From NCBI GenBank assembly GCA_949316235.1, contig OX438757.1, forward strand, positions 18,500,005 to 18,564,004: 64,000 bases of DNA, written 5' to 3'. The notes beneath the pieces were generated by a model. That model searched no databases. It saw only the letters and a list, made by a program, of their open reading frames with translations, and had not been told where the DNA came from. The DNA is from Oegoconia quadripuncta. Its lineage: Eukaryota > Arthropoda > Insecta > Lepidoptera > Autostichidae. Every line of letters begins with the position of its first letter. The first letter of the stretch is position 1. This document shows, one piece after another, positions 1-10,687 of this stretch. The translations under genes and the position numbers were made by a program.

Positions 1-111
1 ACGAATGTGATAGCATTTCCTGCAATGAGCTACATACAGTAGTTGTCGCCACAGATAATAGCTGAAACAGTAATGCAACATCAGAGAGTAAAGTTGCTCA
101 CTAATAATTAT

Positions 112-240
112 TACAATACAATACAATACAAATACTCTTTAATGCGCAAAATAATTTACAATAATTTACAACAACGATGATATCAATAGAACACAATTAG
201 GCAGTCTTTTCACTAAAAGCGATCTCTTCCAGACAACCCA
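112..240 (-). repeat. LINE/SINE 3' end, family F, with (CAATA)n tail
   Basis: On the minus strand this ends in a run of ATTGT units after an AATAAAG-like signal, preceded by a conserved block around AAGCGATCTCTTCCAGACAACC (read in two pieces). The same block recurs near 5328, 20795, 50205 and, on the plus strand, 57530. It looks like the 3' untranslated end of a non-LTR retroelement. No coding part is left. Confidence 0.6.
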
Positions 241-443
241 CAGCCATGGGACATTTGAAGGTAGAAAAACAGGTAGGGTGCACGATACTATATATATATA
301 TAATTATATAATATAATATAGTATAAAACACAATCGCTAGAAGCTTTTCTAGAAGATTTTCTTACTCGTTAACATACGCGCAACTATTACCATTATTTAA
401 AATTTACATAATAATATAATGGAAGTTGGTTAATTCACATGAT

Positions 444-592
444 TGTTTGTAGGTAAACAGGGTACACTTAAAATAGTCAGATTAATTATATTTCTTCAGC
501 TACTGCTCCTTCAAAAGGCAATTTTCCCTTGAGAATAACAGGCAAGTAACTCGAAGGGTTGCTCTTTCAAAAACAGGTTTTTGTATTACAAA
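444..592 (-). repeat. LINE family E 3' UTR fragment
   Basis: Matches the 3' untranslated region of the reverse-transcriptase elements at 13273-14530 and 29352-31346: the GTACACTTAAAATAGTCAG block, then the CAAGCAAGAAACTCG-like block. The tail itself and all coding sequence are missing, so this is a short decayed end. Confidence 0.7.
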
Positions 593-1034
593 AAGGCACG
601 ATATCATTTCATTGTATTTGTGAAAATTACTCTATGTCCGTAGAAAAAGTAATGTATTCAACAACGCAATTAATAATTGCAATACTCGTCTATGCCTCAT
701 TTAAGGCAAGCTACTTGTACTACTGCATTTTCCAAAACGTGATCTCGATCTGGGTACATGCAGGAGTCGTACACTGGTGGGTACACGGCATGCCAGTCGT
801 AAATCAATATGCGGGCCCCTAGCATGGTCGGGTCATCGCGGTATTAGCATACGCAAATTGTTGCGCACACCTGTCCGGCTGCTAGAGTAATGGTTCCATG
901 CTAAGTGCAGAATGATGTCGATAAAATAAATTTAAAAGATTTGTTACAGGTCCCTATTGGATGTTTTGCCTATGTGAGGGTTATACAAGGGTTATACAAG
1001 GTTAAAAAAGCCGATACACCCCAATTTGTGAATA
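593..1034. other. No recognised feature
   Basis: AT-rich sequence with short accidental reading frames only. One short tandem duplication of TTATACAAGG lies at about 980-1000. I see no repeat shared with the rest of the window. Confidence 0.5.
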
Positions 1035-1036
1035 TA

Positions 1037-1458
1037 TTGGGTCTTTACCTATGAAACTGGAGTTTTTTTTTCTTCGTTAATCATATGTACCAATTCCTGC
1101 GATTTTCAAAGCTATATCCAAATTTGTTTATTTGGAAAATGGAATATTATTTCAAGGTTTCAGATGTAATATTTTTTTAATTTCTGGGCTAAATCACACA
1201 ATAAAAAAAATTTGAACAGAACGCTTTTCATGTGCTTCCCATAATCATTTCTTAGATTCGCTTAAACTTTTATAAAGCGGTTACTTTTACAAATTAACGC
1301 TGCCTATACTTAATTTAATGTTATCCGATAATACACACAAAGTTTAGCTAAATTTGGATTTGCCGTTCCCAAAAAAAAAAACAAAAATGTTTGTATGGAG
1401 AAAACAGTCTTAATGAAATTCTTCATACAAAACGCCAATTTCATAGGTAAGGACCTAA
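1037..1458 (-). mobile_element. MITE family D, mariner-type termini, complete
   Basis: About 420 bp bounded by inverted ends (TTGGGTCTTTACCTATGAA on one side, CATAGGTAAGGACCTAA on the other) and flanked by TA at 1035-1036 and 1459-1460, the target duplication used by Tc1/mariner transposons. It holds no transposase. The two ends closely resemble those of the mariner at 8430-10655. Other copies are at 7488, 22094, 29070, 36747 and 59828. Confidence 0.85.
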
Positions 1459-1466
1459 TACATTGT

Positions 1467-1510
1467 AGTTGAACATGTTATTTTTAAAACTACATCACTT
1501 CACAAATATG
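1467..1510 (-). repeat. Short LINE family H fragment
   Basis: The stretch around GAACATGTTATTTTTAAAACTACATC and ACTTCACAA matches the 3' UTR of the LINE at 42935-43305, same orientation. Only about 40 bp, so the call is weak. Confidence 0.4.
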
Positions 1511-1722
1511 GCTAGAAAAAATATAATTAAATAAAAAGGATTGTTGCGAATCAGTTACTGTTTGTTTCCTCTGGTGGGGTGTTTAACATTCCTTAATTAG
1601 ATAAATAATTAATGGAAAAGAGCTAGAAATTAAGACTGAATATCGCCGAGCGGATGTCCACGCTTGCTAATTATCCAGATAGTCGAAATTTTATAATAGC
1701 CTGACTAGCCTAAGTAATTTAT

Positions 1723-1992
1723 TAGTAATCTGTGCCTTTTTTTTTCGCGGGGAAACGCTTTACGCGTACCGCTCGCATGGGGGACGGCGAGACGGTTATG
1801 TGGGACTCCCCTCCCTAACTGGAGGGATACCCACTAAAACCCCGCGGCGACCTTCTTCGGCAGTAGGGAGGACCTGGGAACGCATAGGCGGCTCCAGGTC
1901 CCCCCCCCCCGCCCCGCCCCCCCTCACAAGGGGAGGCCCATTCCCGGAGGGCGTCTAGCGCACCCTCCGTAGGGGGCTAGTAATCTGTGCCT
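1723..1992. repeat. 15-bp target-site duplication flanking the GC-rich insert
   Basis: Both copies of TAGTAATCTGTGCCT are identical. Removing one copy and the insert restores a continuous AT-rich sequence. Confidence 0.85.
1738..1977 (-). mobile_element. GC-rich 5'-truncated poly(A) retroelement, R1-like
   Basis: A 240-bp GC-rich insert in AT-rich surroundings, starting on the plus strand with a T run (a poly-A tail on the minus strand) and flanked by a perfect 15-bp direct repeat, TAGTAATCTGTGCCT, at 1723-1737 and 1978-1992. That combination is the signature of target-primed reverse transcription. The insert also contains a long C run at about 1901-1920. The R1-clade suggestion rests on general resemblance only. 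It could equally be another poly(A) LINE or a retroposed transcript. Confidence 0.7.
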
Positions 1993-2136
1993 AGGCCGAC
2001 AAGTTAGATAGGCAGTCACTACACTTTTTCCATACAAACCCAAACTCGTAGTTTCCCTGTGTAAAAACTACAATCGTTTACACTTGTAATATTTTTCTGC
2101 TATTTACCATGATTACAAAAAAAAACGATTAAACTA

Positions 2137-2293
2137 CTTATTCTGGGGTGGACACCTTCCTCAAAGGCCGGCAACGCATCTATGACCCTTTTGGTGTTGC
2201 GGGTGTCCATGGGCGGCGGTGATTGCTTTCCATCAGGTGACCCGCATGCTCGTTTGCTGCCCTCTCATATAAAAAAAAAAAAAAAAAAAAAAA
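2137..2293 (+). mobile_element. LINE family T 3' end (Jockey-like), poly(A)
   Basis: Carries the end of a LINE reading frame ([14 protein letters not shown] in related copies; here with a changed residue), followed by a short UTR with CATCAGGTGACCCGCATGC and a run of more than 20 A. Close relatives are at 33689, 42837 and 57826. Strongly 5'-truncated. Confidence 0.7.
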
Positions 2294-2368
2294 CCGATTG
2301 CGTTGAAATTACAATGGGACTAATTTAGACATAGACATTATATTTAATTAACACCACACTATAGTGTT

Positions 2369-2424
2369 CTTGTTTATATTAATATTGTTGTTGCTATAGC
2401 AACAACAATATTAATAAAAACAAG
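2369..2424. repeat. 56-bp near-perfect palindrome
   Basis: Arms of 24 bp meet at GCTATAGC. The only unpaired position is in the outer T/A stretch. No spacer, so it could form a cruciform or a strong hairpin. Confidence 0.8.
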
Positions 2425-3229
2425 AAAATTATCACAATATACAGAAACAGATTTTGAAATGCGGTGAGTGCAGTGTGATGTCAAAAATGGACTCCATCTC
2501 AGCGTATGCTGTAAAAATTGTCATTGAGACGCAATTGAGAACATCCTCATTTTTGAAGTCGGTTAAAAAGTCGCTTCAATTCCTATAGTTACGTCACATA
2601 ACATTGCTATTAACATGGATTCCGGAGACACCATAACAGAACATCAGCCATTCTAAGCTCTTGTTTCAACGAACACAACAAACCAATTCAACTACAAACC
2701 ATAAACTAATTCACATAGGTGTTGCCATCTATTGCGACAGAGTGGCCATGAGTAATAAAAATAAACGATTTCCCGCGCGATGCGAGCGCATCCTTACAAT
2801 AGACATGGCGGCACAACTGCCATATTTTTCTTGAATATGACTCCTAGTCTCATAAAGGCAACAATGCTAGTTTTGAGACGGCAGTTCCTAGTATTTGTTC
2901 TTTTTATATTTCAAGCTTGTACCGTATTGTGTTAGATGTAAAATATTGTTTCGCTTATTTTCCAGTAGAAAGTTTTCAAATTACTTCGTTGTTATTTAAA
3001 CTGAGAATAATAAGCAAAATTTAGAAGAACAATTATGTACACTTCAAAGTACACATTTATAAAACTAATGAAGTCGAATATTCTAGACGATATACTAACT
3101 ATGTTCTTGAGCCCCACAACTTAGAAACATTACGTCTCTTTATATTCACTCGCACCTATACTATCACTCATTAATCACTATCTCAAGAGTCTGAAAATTG
3201 CTATTTATTTAATACTTTCTGTTTCCTCT
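2425..3229. other. No recognised gene or repeat
   Basis: Apparently single-copy within the window. It contains a small CpG-richer patch at about 2765-2825 (CCCGCGCGATGCGAGCGC), but no usable open frame follows it. Confidence 0.4.
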
Positions 3230-3477
3230 GGTTTAGGTTCCAAGTTGCTCTGCTCCTTAGGGGATAGCTGAAAATCAGTGTTTTGCTCAATGAGCAATCT
3301 AATACACTGAGCTATGACCCATTTGTACTGCTGCAGCACACACATGCGTTAGTGTTACAATATTATGTTATTGTTGTGAATGTGTTACCTTATCTGTGTA
3401 TCAATATGTATAAGCTAAATGTATGTGTGTGACTGTGGAAACAAATAAAGGCTTTATCTATCTATCTATCTATCTAT
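3230..3477 (+). mobile_element. SINE family L with (TCTA)n tail
   Basis: The internal block AGCTGAAAATCAGTGTTTTG and the end AATAAAGGCTTTATC(TATC)n recur at 16020-16200 and 18542-18735 (minus) and 60458-60934 (plus). This copy lacks the 5' head seen in the full copy at 60458. The tail holds about five TATC units. Confidence 0.65.
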
Positions 3478-3711
3478 TATGTCTGTCTCGTTAATTTCTG
3501 TACGAGTAATCAGAATGTTAGAAAAGGAAAGTGATTGTTTTCATGTTTAAACACATTAAGCTGCCAAATTGAATAGCTTCGTAAAGTGTCCCGATGTATA
3601 GTGTCTTATTGTTATTTAATTCATATTCCTTCTTAATGTCCAACTCACAAAATTTACATTTCTAAATTTAATTTTTTGAATAAAATCTGTTAACTTTAAT
3701 CTGTTTTTTCT

Positions 3712-4030
3712 GTAGCGCATCGGGAATGTTTGCCGATGCGCATATAGACGGTTTTCACGACATCATCAGGAAACGTAGCGCGGCAGCTCCAACACCATCC
3801 TGAGCACACTGGCGGACAGATGGGATTCCGTGATGCTGCGGCACTGGATACGCTTGCACACATCCAAATAGTGCTGATTGTGCCGCAGCAGTCGTATGGT
3901 CCCTTCTGTTCACAGTTATTATAGATTTAAGATACTAACTTACTCCTATTTATTTATTTTTAAGTTACTAACCAAAATATGGGTCTAATCCTGAAATAAA
4001 CTATTTTTATTTTATTTATTTATTTATTAT
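3712..4030 (+). mobile_element. Degenerate LINE 3' end with frame-shifted coding remnant
   Basis: A GC-richer patch at 3712-3905 translates in two overlapping frames into a LINE-like carboxyl end: DAHIDGFHDIIRKR, then after a shift NTILSTLADRWDSVMLRHW and a stop. An AT-rich UTR follows with CTGAAATAAA and a TTTA-repeat end. The clade is uncertain. A 30-bp stretch just beyond (about 4086-4115) recurs at 24361-24389. Confidence 0.5.
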
Positions 4031-4485
4031 TTAATGTTTTATTTTTTTCATAATAGGTACACCTATACATACACTCTGCAACGTTTGTCGGGTTAATTTT
4101 GTTAGACCTTATATATAAAAGTACCTTTAGCGTAGCAAAACTAGAAAATAGTCCTAACAGGGTAATCGCAATGAGATTAGGGTACTGCAGTCAACCATAA
4201 ACCCCTCCAGTTGGACGTTAGACTAAAAACCTTATAGAATTTGCATATAAATTGATTCAGTCCGTAGTGGGTTCTTTCAGAATGCCCCATCATTGCTTAA
4301 TCCATTTGCACTGGCCACCGCTTTTCGAGGGAGTTGTGTTGCCAGTGCTCATTATTAAAAAGCATAATGTGCTCGTTTTTAATATTTCAGAGGTAGGTAC
4401 TACAAATAGCAAAATGGAATACTCATGGAATCAGCTTCTCGGTGCCTTTCAATTTGACCCTATTTAAAATTTGATACCTACATTT
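4031..4485. other. No recognised feature apart from a short shared segment
   Basis: About 30 bp at 4086-4115 (TTGTCGGGTTAATTTTGTTA and on) is also the left flank of the foldback MITE at 24390. Otherwise unassigned. Confidence 0.4.
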
Positions 4486-4645
4486 AATTTGACCCTGTCA
4501 GCGAAACCAACGGTTGCGGGTTCGAATCCCGCGAGGGGTAAATGTTTGTGTGATGAATACGAATATTTATTCCCGAGTCATAGATGTTTATACTATAAAT
4601 ATGTATGTATGTTTATGCGAAATCCGAAATATTTATTTATTTATT
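4486..4645 (+). mobile_element. SINE family B, head-truncated and internally deleted
   Basis: Family B is a tRNA-headed SINE of about 240 bp. Here the A box is missing, but the B box (GGGTTCGAATCCCGC) and the adjoining TAAATGTTTGTGTGATGAA block are intact. It then jumps to the TTTATTTATT tail, losing the middle. Confidence 0.8.
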
Positions 4646-4779
4646 ATTTCATTGTTACTTATTTAATTAATTTTGATTGTATGGGTTAGTTTTAGGGGAT
4701 TAAATGAAAATAACCTAAAATAAATAAAAATCATCGTTTGGTGCGTTATAACGTGTAAACGATAAAGCATTTTTTTTTC

Positions 4780-4850
4780 AAACATAAAGTCACGCCCTTT
4801 ATCCCAAAGGGGGTGGTCAGAAATATTCCAAACAATAGAAATTTATAAAT
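4780..4850. repeat. Family N fragment
   Basis: CACGCCCTTTATCCCAAAGG followed by GGGTGGTCAGAAAT resembles 35160-35215. Too short to classify. Confidence 0.35.
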
Positions 4851-4899
4851 CGTGTAAGGGTATTGATAATAACGTATAAGTGGAAAGAAACTCAATTGT

Positions 4900-5231
4900 T
4901 TTTTTTTATGCACAACGGGTTAGCACTTGACCTCAATCACACCTGATGTTAAGTGATGATGAAGTCGAAGGTGGAAGCGTACTGACCCGGAAACCCCAAC
5001 ACATTTGGGGGACTGGCTATCTTATCTCTGACAACCGGAACACAACAAAGCTATTAACATTGCTGCTTGGCGGCAGATTTAGATAAGATGGTGGTAGCTA
5101 GCCAGGTAGACATTTAAAATGCCCTACCACCAACCAAACCGAGTACTTAAACATGTACCCCGCTGGGGATCGAACCCGCGACCTCCGAATCGTAAACCCA
5201 ATGTTGTTTATATTGAGCCACGGAGGCGGTT
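4900..5231 (-). mobile_element. SINE family C, full length
   Basis: Read on the minus strand: tRNA-like head (A-box-like TGGCTCAATG, B box GGGTTCGATCCCC), a conserved body of about 250 bp including GCCGCCAAGCAGCAATG and GTTGTGTTCC, and an end at GTTGTGCATAAAAAAA. About sixteen pieces of this family occur in the window. This one belongs to the subfamily with GTGCTAACCCGTTGTGC near its 3' end. Confidence 0.85.
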
Positions 5232-5327
5232 GTATTAACATACGAGTAAGTAGGTATTATACAATATGCTCTCAAATTAATTAAAATTCTATAACGATGC
5301 TACAGTAGATGACTAGCATATTATCTA

Positions 5328-5425
5328 TACACTTTATTGCACCACAATACTATATATAACAGAGTACAAACAATAAGTGATATATATATAGGTGGAGATC
5401 TCTTCCAATCGACCTGAGCATGAAG
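5328..5425 (-). repeat. Family F 3' end, partial
   Basis: ACTTTATTGCACCACAATAC, then a diverged body ending in GGAGATCTCTTCCAATCG, matches the 112-240 copy. Confidence 0.5.
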
Positions 5426-5577
5426 TAGCAAATGGAGTAAATTTGGGGTTTAGCAAACAAATTGTGTACGAAAGAAAACAACGAACGAAAAATTAATAAA
5501 TAAAAAGAATAGTAATAATAAATAATCAAACAATAAACTTACCAAAAGTAAAATTGTACATTCTATTCTTACAATAA

Positions 5578-5706
5578 CAATACAATACAATACAAATACA
5601 CTTTATTGCACAACTAAAATACAGTTTCAGAAAACTTATCTTACCACTTTTCTGAAATTGTATTTTCTTTTCTGTGGTGCAATAAATTGTATATATTATT
5701 GTATTA
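5578..5706. repeat. Head-to-head pair of family F tails (foldback)
   Basis: CAATACAATACAAATACAC leads into TTTATTGCAC at 5602-5611. The inverse GTGCAATAAA is at 5677-5686, and between them AAATACAGTTTCAGAAAA pairs with TTTTCTGAAATTGTATTTT. This gives an imperfect hairpin of about 130 bp. It may be two inverted tails or a small foldback element. Confidence 0.55.
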
Positions 5707-5717
5707 TATAATATTAT

Positions 5718-5825
5718 ATGTTTATATAAATATTTTTGTATATTTATCCTTTATCTAGCTACGCATAAGCTTTGCTCAATTTGGGACTAGATGATTGGTG
5801 TAAAGTGTCCGAAATATATTAAAAA
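5718..5825 (+). mobile_element. SINE family B 3' half only
   Basis: Matches the second half of family B (TTTATATAAATATTT, CATAAGCTTTGCTCAATTTG, ACTAGATGATTGGTGTAA, GTCCGAAATAT). The tRNA-like head is absent, so it cannot have its own Pol III promoter. Confidence 0.7.
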
Positions 5826-7487
5826 AAATATTTAAAAAAAATGTGTATACCTACTACGAAATATATACGCTGTATAATTTAGAACCTAGAAACCTGACTA
5901 TATATTAAAAAAAGAACCAAGAGCAACTCGTGAAGCCTTTCGCTTGAATGGTTGGTTATTCCATTTTGCATTTTGGGGATGCCATGTTTGGTTGCCATTA
6001 AAACATAACCTGTGATACACACTTGCACTTCAGACTCAGTCAAGCGGTTTAGTCTACAGGTGATAACGTGTTAATCTACAACATACTGATACTCGAAAAA
6101 CAATACTCTCCTTCCCAAGACGTCGGATAAAAACTAGATAATCACCAGTTCGAAATTTTAAAATAAACGTTATATTTCGAGGAAACTACTCGATTATTGG
6201 CAACACCGAGGCAGCTTTTGTAAACGTACGCCGACCTTAGAATAACATACCAACCAACTGCACAGACGCGCACACCAGTAACTTGAGTTTAGTTTAGATT
6301 TACTATAACGTTATTGTTAGTACTAAAACCACTAAAAGTTTTGTCTTAGAACCTTGTTTAAGACGGTTAAGCTCTCCAGTTCAGAGACCGTGAAATTTAT
6401 GCTTTATACTGATCTGGAAAATATTGTTGAAATGCGTTCATGCATTTTGATTTTGTTTTATTTAAATCACAACACCCCCATTTTATCCACTCTACAGTAA
6501 TAAATGTGATAGTAACTCTGTCTATCTGTCTCACTGTGTGTTAGTTACTTATAACTAAGTCTCTGAACCATTCTGAGAGCTAGCCGACTTGAGGAAGAAC
6601 ATAGTCTCCCTTTGATCCTGAAAAATTATACGAAAAAGTAATTGCTCTGCGAAACCGCAGCCGAAAGCTAGCATTGCAGCATCAATAACTATAAATTGAA
6701 ACTTTAGAAAACCCCCGGAAAATGTGATATCATCCAACTGTGTTAGACGGCTTAACCGCTTTTCATCAAATACGGCTAATAAACTGTCGTTTAGCTTTAA
6801 AAAAAATTCTCATTCAAATTGGATCACGCATTAACTGAGATACATCCTGGCAAAGACTTTATACACACACATACAGAACACCGTCAAACACATAATGGAG
6901 ATTGGTGGTTTTGTGTCAGACTAGTAGCCGCCCAACAGTCTTAAGAGCACCCACCTGTAGGCCACCCACTTGGCTTAACGACTACATTCAATTGAAAACA
7001 ACCGGGACCCACAATTTAACACTCGTATTAAAATGTCACTAATGGTCACAAATCCAGGAACTGACCGCGCCAGATATTGCTTAACTTTACTAATCGGAAA
7101 CGAATAGCAAATGCGACCTACCAACACTACCATCCACAATCGCATCGTATATGTCTAAAGTAATATTGTCACGTAAAAATCTCAGTCTTCGCTATAATCT
7201 ACGTCAGCAAAAGTGAACAAATTGATTTTTTTGACACGTGGAAAAATGAAGTGGTAGAAATGACAGCCTTGGCATTGTGTTTATCAATGTACACACTCCA
7301 TCGCCACCGAAAGGGAGCAAATATGTCCGCCATTGCCGTATTACTTGGAAATTGTTGGTGAATTTGGTGTTGGTGTTAGTTATAGGAAATTCAACATCAA
7401 TTTCTTAGAACGATTCCAGATTGAATTGATTCTTTCGGCACATTATGAGGGGGAATGAAAGGCACGTAACGAGACGAGTGCTAAGTA
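5826..7487. other. Unique-looking AT-rich stretch without genes
   Basis: The longest run with no repeat that I can match elsewhere in the window. The longest frames are about 60 codons and carry no recognisable motif. It could be intron or intergenic host DNA. Confidence 0.4.
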
Positions 7488-7829
7488 TTAGGTCCTTACC
7501 TATGAAATTCGCGTTTTGTATGAAGTATTTCCTTAAGACTGTTTTCTCCATACAAACATTTTTGATTTTTTTTTTGGGAACGGCAAATCCAAATTTAGCT
7601 AAACTTTGTGTGTATTACCGGATAACATTATGTTAAGTATAGGCAGTGTTAATTTTTAAAAGTAACCGCTTTATAAAAGATTCAGCGAATCTAAGAAATG
7701 ATTGTGGGAAGTACATGAAAGAGCTCTGTTCAAATTTTTTTTTATTATGTGATTTAGTCCAGAAATTAAAAAATATTTCATGTGAAACCTTAAAATAATA
7801 TTCCATTTTCCAAATAAAAAACAAATTAG
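7488..7829 (+). mobile_element. MITE family D, 3'-truncated
   Basis: Starts with TTAGGTCCTTACCTATGAAA after a TA, follows the family body through the GGGAACGGCAAATCC block, and stops at AAATAAAAAACAAATTAG. The last roughly 85 bp, including the right terminus, are missing. Confidence 0.8.
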
Positions 7830-7869
7830 GTAATTAGGTAAACAAATAAACAAGGTAGAGCAAGGCAGA

Positions 7870-8021
7870 AGAAGGTGTGAGTAGACTGCGTGAGGAATGA
7901 TATGTATGTGAAAGGGGTGAGTACGGAGATGACGGCTGATAGAGGAGAGTGGAAGAGGAAGATATGTTGTGTCGACCTCACCTAGAGTGGGATAAGAGCA
8001 GAAAAATGATGATGATTCTAG
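7870..8021 (+). mobile_element. RTE-like LINE 3' end ending in (ATG)n
   Basis: The plus strand contains degraded codons reminiscent of an RTE-type carboxyl end (GEWKRK-like, followed by a cysteine/proline stretch) and finishes in GATGATGATTC. Frames are broken by stops. Assigned by resemblance only. Confidence 0.4.
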
Positions 8022-8032
8022 ATTGAATATAA

Positions 8033-8426
8033 AAATATAACCTTATTCGCTAAAAATAGTAAGGAATAAGAACCAGTTATCAGTTTATGTTAGCCGACTT
8101 CACAAAGTTAGTAAATCCTTCAAAGGGCAATGTATACGCTTTTATAATAAGGTTCCAGTAGACATTCAAAATTTGCCTTTAAATAAATTTAAAGCAATCA
8201 TAAAACAGAAATTATTAATAAAATTATTAACAAAAGATATTATAAAATCACTGACTATTTGAATGATAAGCAAGCATGGACATAGCTATCTTATTATTCA
8301 TATAATTATCAAATGACAAATTGTAACCCCTAATCTGTTTAAAAGAGCAACCCTAGAGTTTCTTGCTCGTTCTTCTCTGGGGAGTCAGCTTTGTGAATGA
8401 GCAGTAAATTTAAAATTTAAATGTAA
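8033..8426 (+). mobile_element. LINE family E-related 3' end
   Basis: Encodes a broken end of a Jockey/CR1-type ORF2 (SRLHKV-, CIRFYNKVPVDIQNLP-like), then TAAAAGAGCAACCC and TTTCTTGCTCGTTCTTCTC, the UTR block of family E. Nearly the same sequence is at 45111-45655. The mariner follows immediately. Confidence 0.65.
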
Positions 8427-8459
8427 TAATAGGTCTTGACCTATGAAATTGCCGTTCTG

Positions 8460-9433
8460 CAGTAGGGTAGACTGGGTACGGTTGGGACAATTTTGGTTTG
8501 ATCGTCAATAATTTTGTTAATTTACTAGTTAGCTGCGAGAAAAGTAATTTAAATCTTAATTTGTACTTTTGTCTATGTAAAAATACCAAAATGTTGTCCC
8601 TAAATACGCTGTATTACTTATAGCATCAAATTAAAAAAAAAAGAGAAAGTATCACAACCGACCACACACCAAGGACGGTTGTGACAGTGGTTGGGGTCAG
8701 TAGTGACAGACAGACATAAACATACTCAGAAATGGTTTATAATTACTTTTATTGTTAGAAATGTGTAACATACATAACACGACATAATTGTCTTCTATAA
8801 AAAGTTACCATTCATAATTAAAGCAAATGAACTTAAATCTACGATCACTTCTATTCATACAATTAATAATGCACTGGAACATATAATGTTATTAATTATT
8901 ATATCCATCTTCTTTAAAATCAGTCAAAATGTTTTATTTATCAGTCGAAAAGACCGTAACTATGACATACTTTTTTGCGTTTTCTGGGCATCTAAAAGCA
9001 AAAAAATAAAAAAAAATATGTCACAACCGTCCCCCACAACATTTGTCACAACCGTACCCAACGCATACTTTTGAAAATAAAAAATCGCCATGACTGGGCC
9101 ATGTAATCTACGTAAAAACTAATCACTCGTAATCAACTACCAATATTCAACTTATAAACAAAAAAATATGTGATATAATCTATCTGTATACAAATAAAAG
9201 TAAATATTAAAAGAAATGAAACAAAAAAAATTACTTTTGACTGTTAAAAAGTAATGTAGACTTCTGCTTACGTTAGCGTTCGCGAGCTGGCTTACGCAAT
9301 CTGGGGAACGAGTTTAGACATGCATGCCGCCTCTCTCTCTCCTTGCACCCTTTCCCGTATTCCGTATAGTTTAGCTGTTATGAAGACTGTCACTACCGTA
9401 CCCTGGCACAACCGTACCCAGTCTACCCTACTG
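8460..9433. mobile_element. Non-autonomous DNA transposon with 27-bp inverted ends, inside the mariner
   Basis: The left end CAGTAGGGTAGACTGGGTAC and the right end GTACCCAGTCTACCCTACTG are exact inverses, extending into CGGTTGnGnCA. Interior copies of the same motif (GTCACAACCGTACCCA-like) occur at about 8652-8700 and 9019-9062, as subterminal transposase-binding repeats do. I see no transposase and no clear target duplication. Superfamily unknown. Confidence 0.75.
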
Positions 9434-9583
9434 GCCATTTCAAATCAAAATAATTTTTGTTTGACTAAGAATTCTAATTTCAAATTAATTTTATTTTATA
9501 AACGGAATTCTTTTTCCAAAAGTAGTCCTTTGTTTATTGATCAGTGTTACATTTTCATCGCATTTCAATCTTTTCCGTCATCA

Positions 9584-10576
9584 TGGATACGTTAAAAATT
9601 CGAGTAATTATGGAATATGAGTACTGTCGTGGCAGCAACGCGGCACAAGCGGCACGCAACATCAACGACGTTTTCGGAGCTAACACTACAAACCAACGCA
9701 CCACCTGTTATTGGTTTGCTCGCTTCCGTTCTGGGAATTTCGACCTGAAAAATGAACCTCGCGGTCGTCCGAAGACTTTGGTCGGCAATGACGAATTAAA
9801 GGCGATTGTGGAAGCTGATGATACACAATCTACGGCTGAATTAGCAGCAGCTTTCGACGTTAGCGTCAAAACAATATTGGTCCATTTGCTTCAAATTGGC
9901 AAGGTAAAAAAGCTTGATAAATGGGTGTCCCACGAACTCAATGATCGCCTTGCACTGTTCAACAGACACACAAATTAAGGAATTTTGAACCGCATTGTTA
10001 CCTGCGATGAAAAATGGATTCTGTTTGATAACCGCAAGCGCTCAGCAAGTTGGTTGGATCCTGGTTCAGCACCTAAACAATGCCCTAAACGAAAACTTAC
10101 CCCTAGAAAAATGATGGTCACTGTTTGGTGGACTAGCGCCGGTGTGATTCATCACAGCTTTTTACCAAACGGGATGAGCATTACTGCAGATGTGTACTGT
10201 GAAGAACTGAACACAATGATGGAGAAGCTGGCACATCTCCAACGCAGCATTGGTCAATCGCTCCTCTCCGCTGCTCCTGCACGACAACGCGCGACCTCAT
10301 ACTGCACAGCAGACGGTCTCCATGTTGCAAGAACTGGGGTTGGAAGCTTTCCGTCATCCGCCCGACTCACCACACCTTGCGCCTACAGACTACTACTTTT
10401 TCCAGAATTTGGATAACTTCTTGGAAGGAAAAAAAATCAATACCCGAGAGGCAGTACAAAATGCCTTTGAAGAATTTGTTGCCTCCCGTCCAGCTGATTT
10501 CTTTAAGAAGGGCATCAATAAACTGCCACCGCGTTGGCAAAGATGCATTGATTGCATGGGTGATTACTTCGATTAA
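9584..10576 (+). pseudogene. mariner transposase (D34D), two lesions
   Basis: A cut-and-paste transposase that would bind the element's ends and catalyse TA-targeted transposition in the nucleus. The start ATG at 9584 opens MDTLKIRVIMEYEYCRG. The amino half is the paired helix-turn-helix region, with CYWFARFRSGNFDL and later WVSHEL. The catalytic part shows VTCDEKWILFDN (first Asp), LLHDNARPHTA (second Asp) and SPHLAPTDYYFF (third Asp), with 34 residues between the second and third, the mariner hallmark. The frame is broken by an in-frame TAA at 9976-9978, shortly before the first catalytic block, and by a one-base shift at about 10243-10250. The frame then runs to the normal-looking end CMGDYFD and TAA at 10574-10576. 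Full length would be about 330 codons, typical for mariner. With both lesions it cannot make an active enzyme, although the catalytic triad is preserved. Certain as to family. Confidence 0.92.
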
Positions 10577-10687
10577 TACAAATAAAAAATACGTCATGAA
10601 AAAAATTCGTTTAAATTTTTTCATACAAAACGGCAATTTCATAGGTAAAGACCTTACCATCGAGCTAATCTGAGCATGGAGGATGCG

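Larger units (their letters stand above)
8430..10655 (+). mobile_element. mariner transposon, interrupted by a second transposon
   Basis: The termini are inverted: GGTCTTGACCTATGAAATTG at the left and CAATTTCATAGGTAAAGACC at the right, each next to a TA. It encodes a D34D transposase (9584-10576). The left non-coding part is split at 8460 by a 974-bp inverted-repeat element. Without that insert the mariner would be about 1.25 kb, the usual size for the family. Confidence 0.85.

Noticed and set aside
6555..6737. 60-codon minus-strand frame
   Set aside because: Length expected by chance, no motif, no supporting context.
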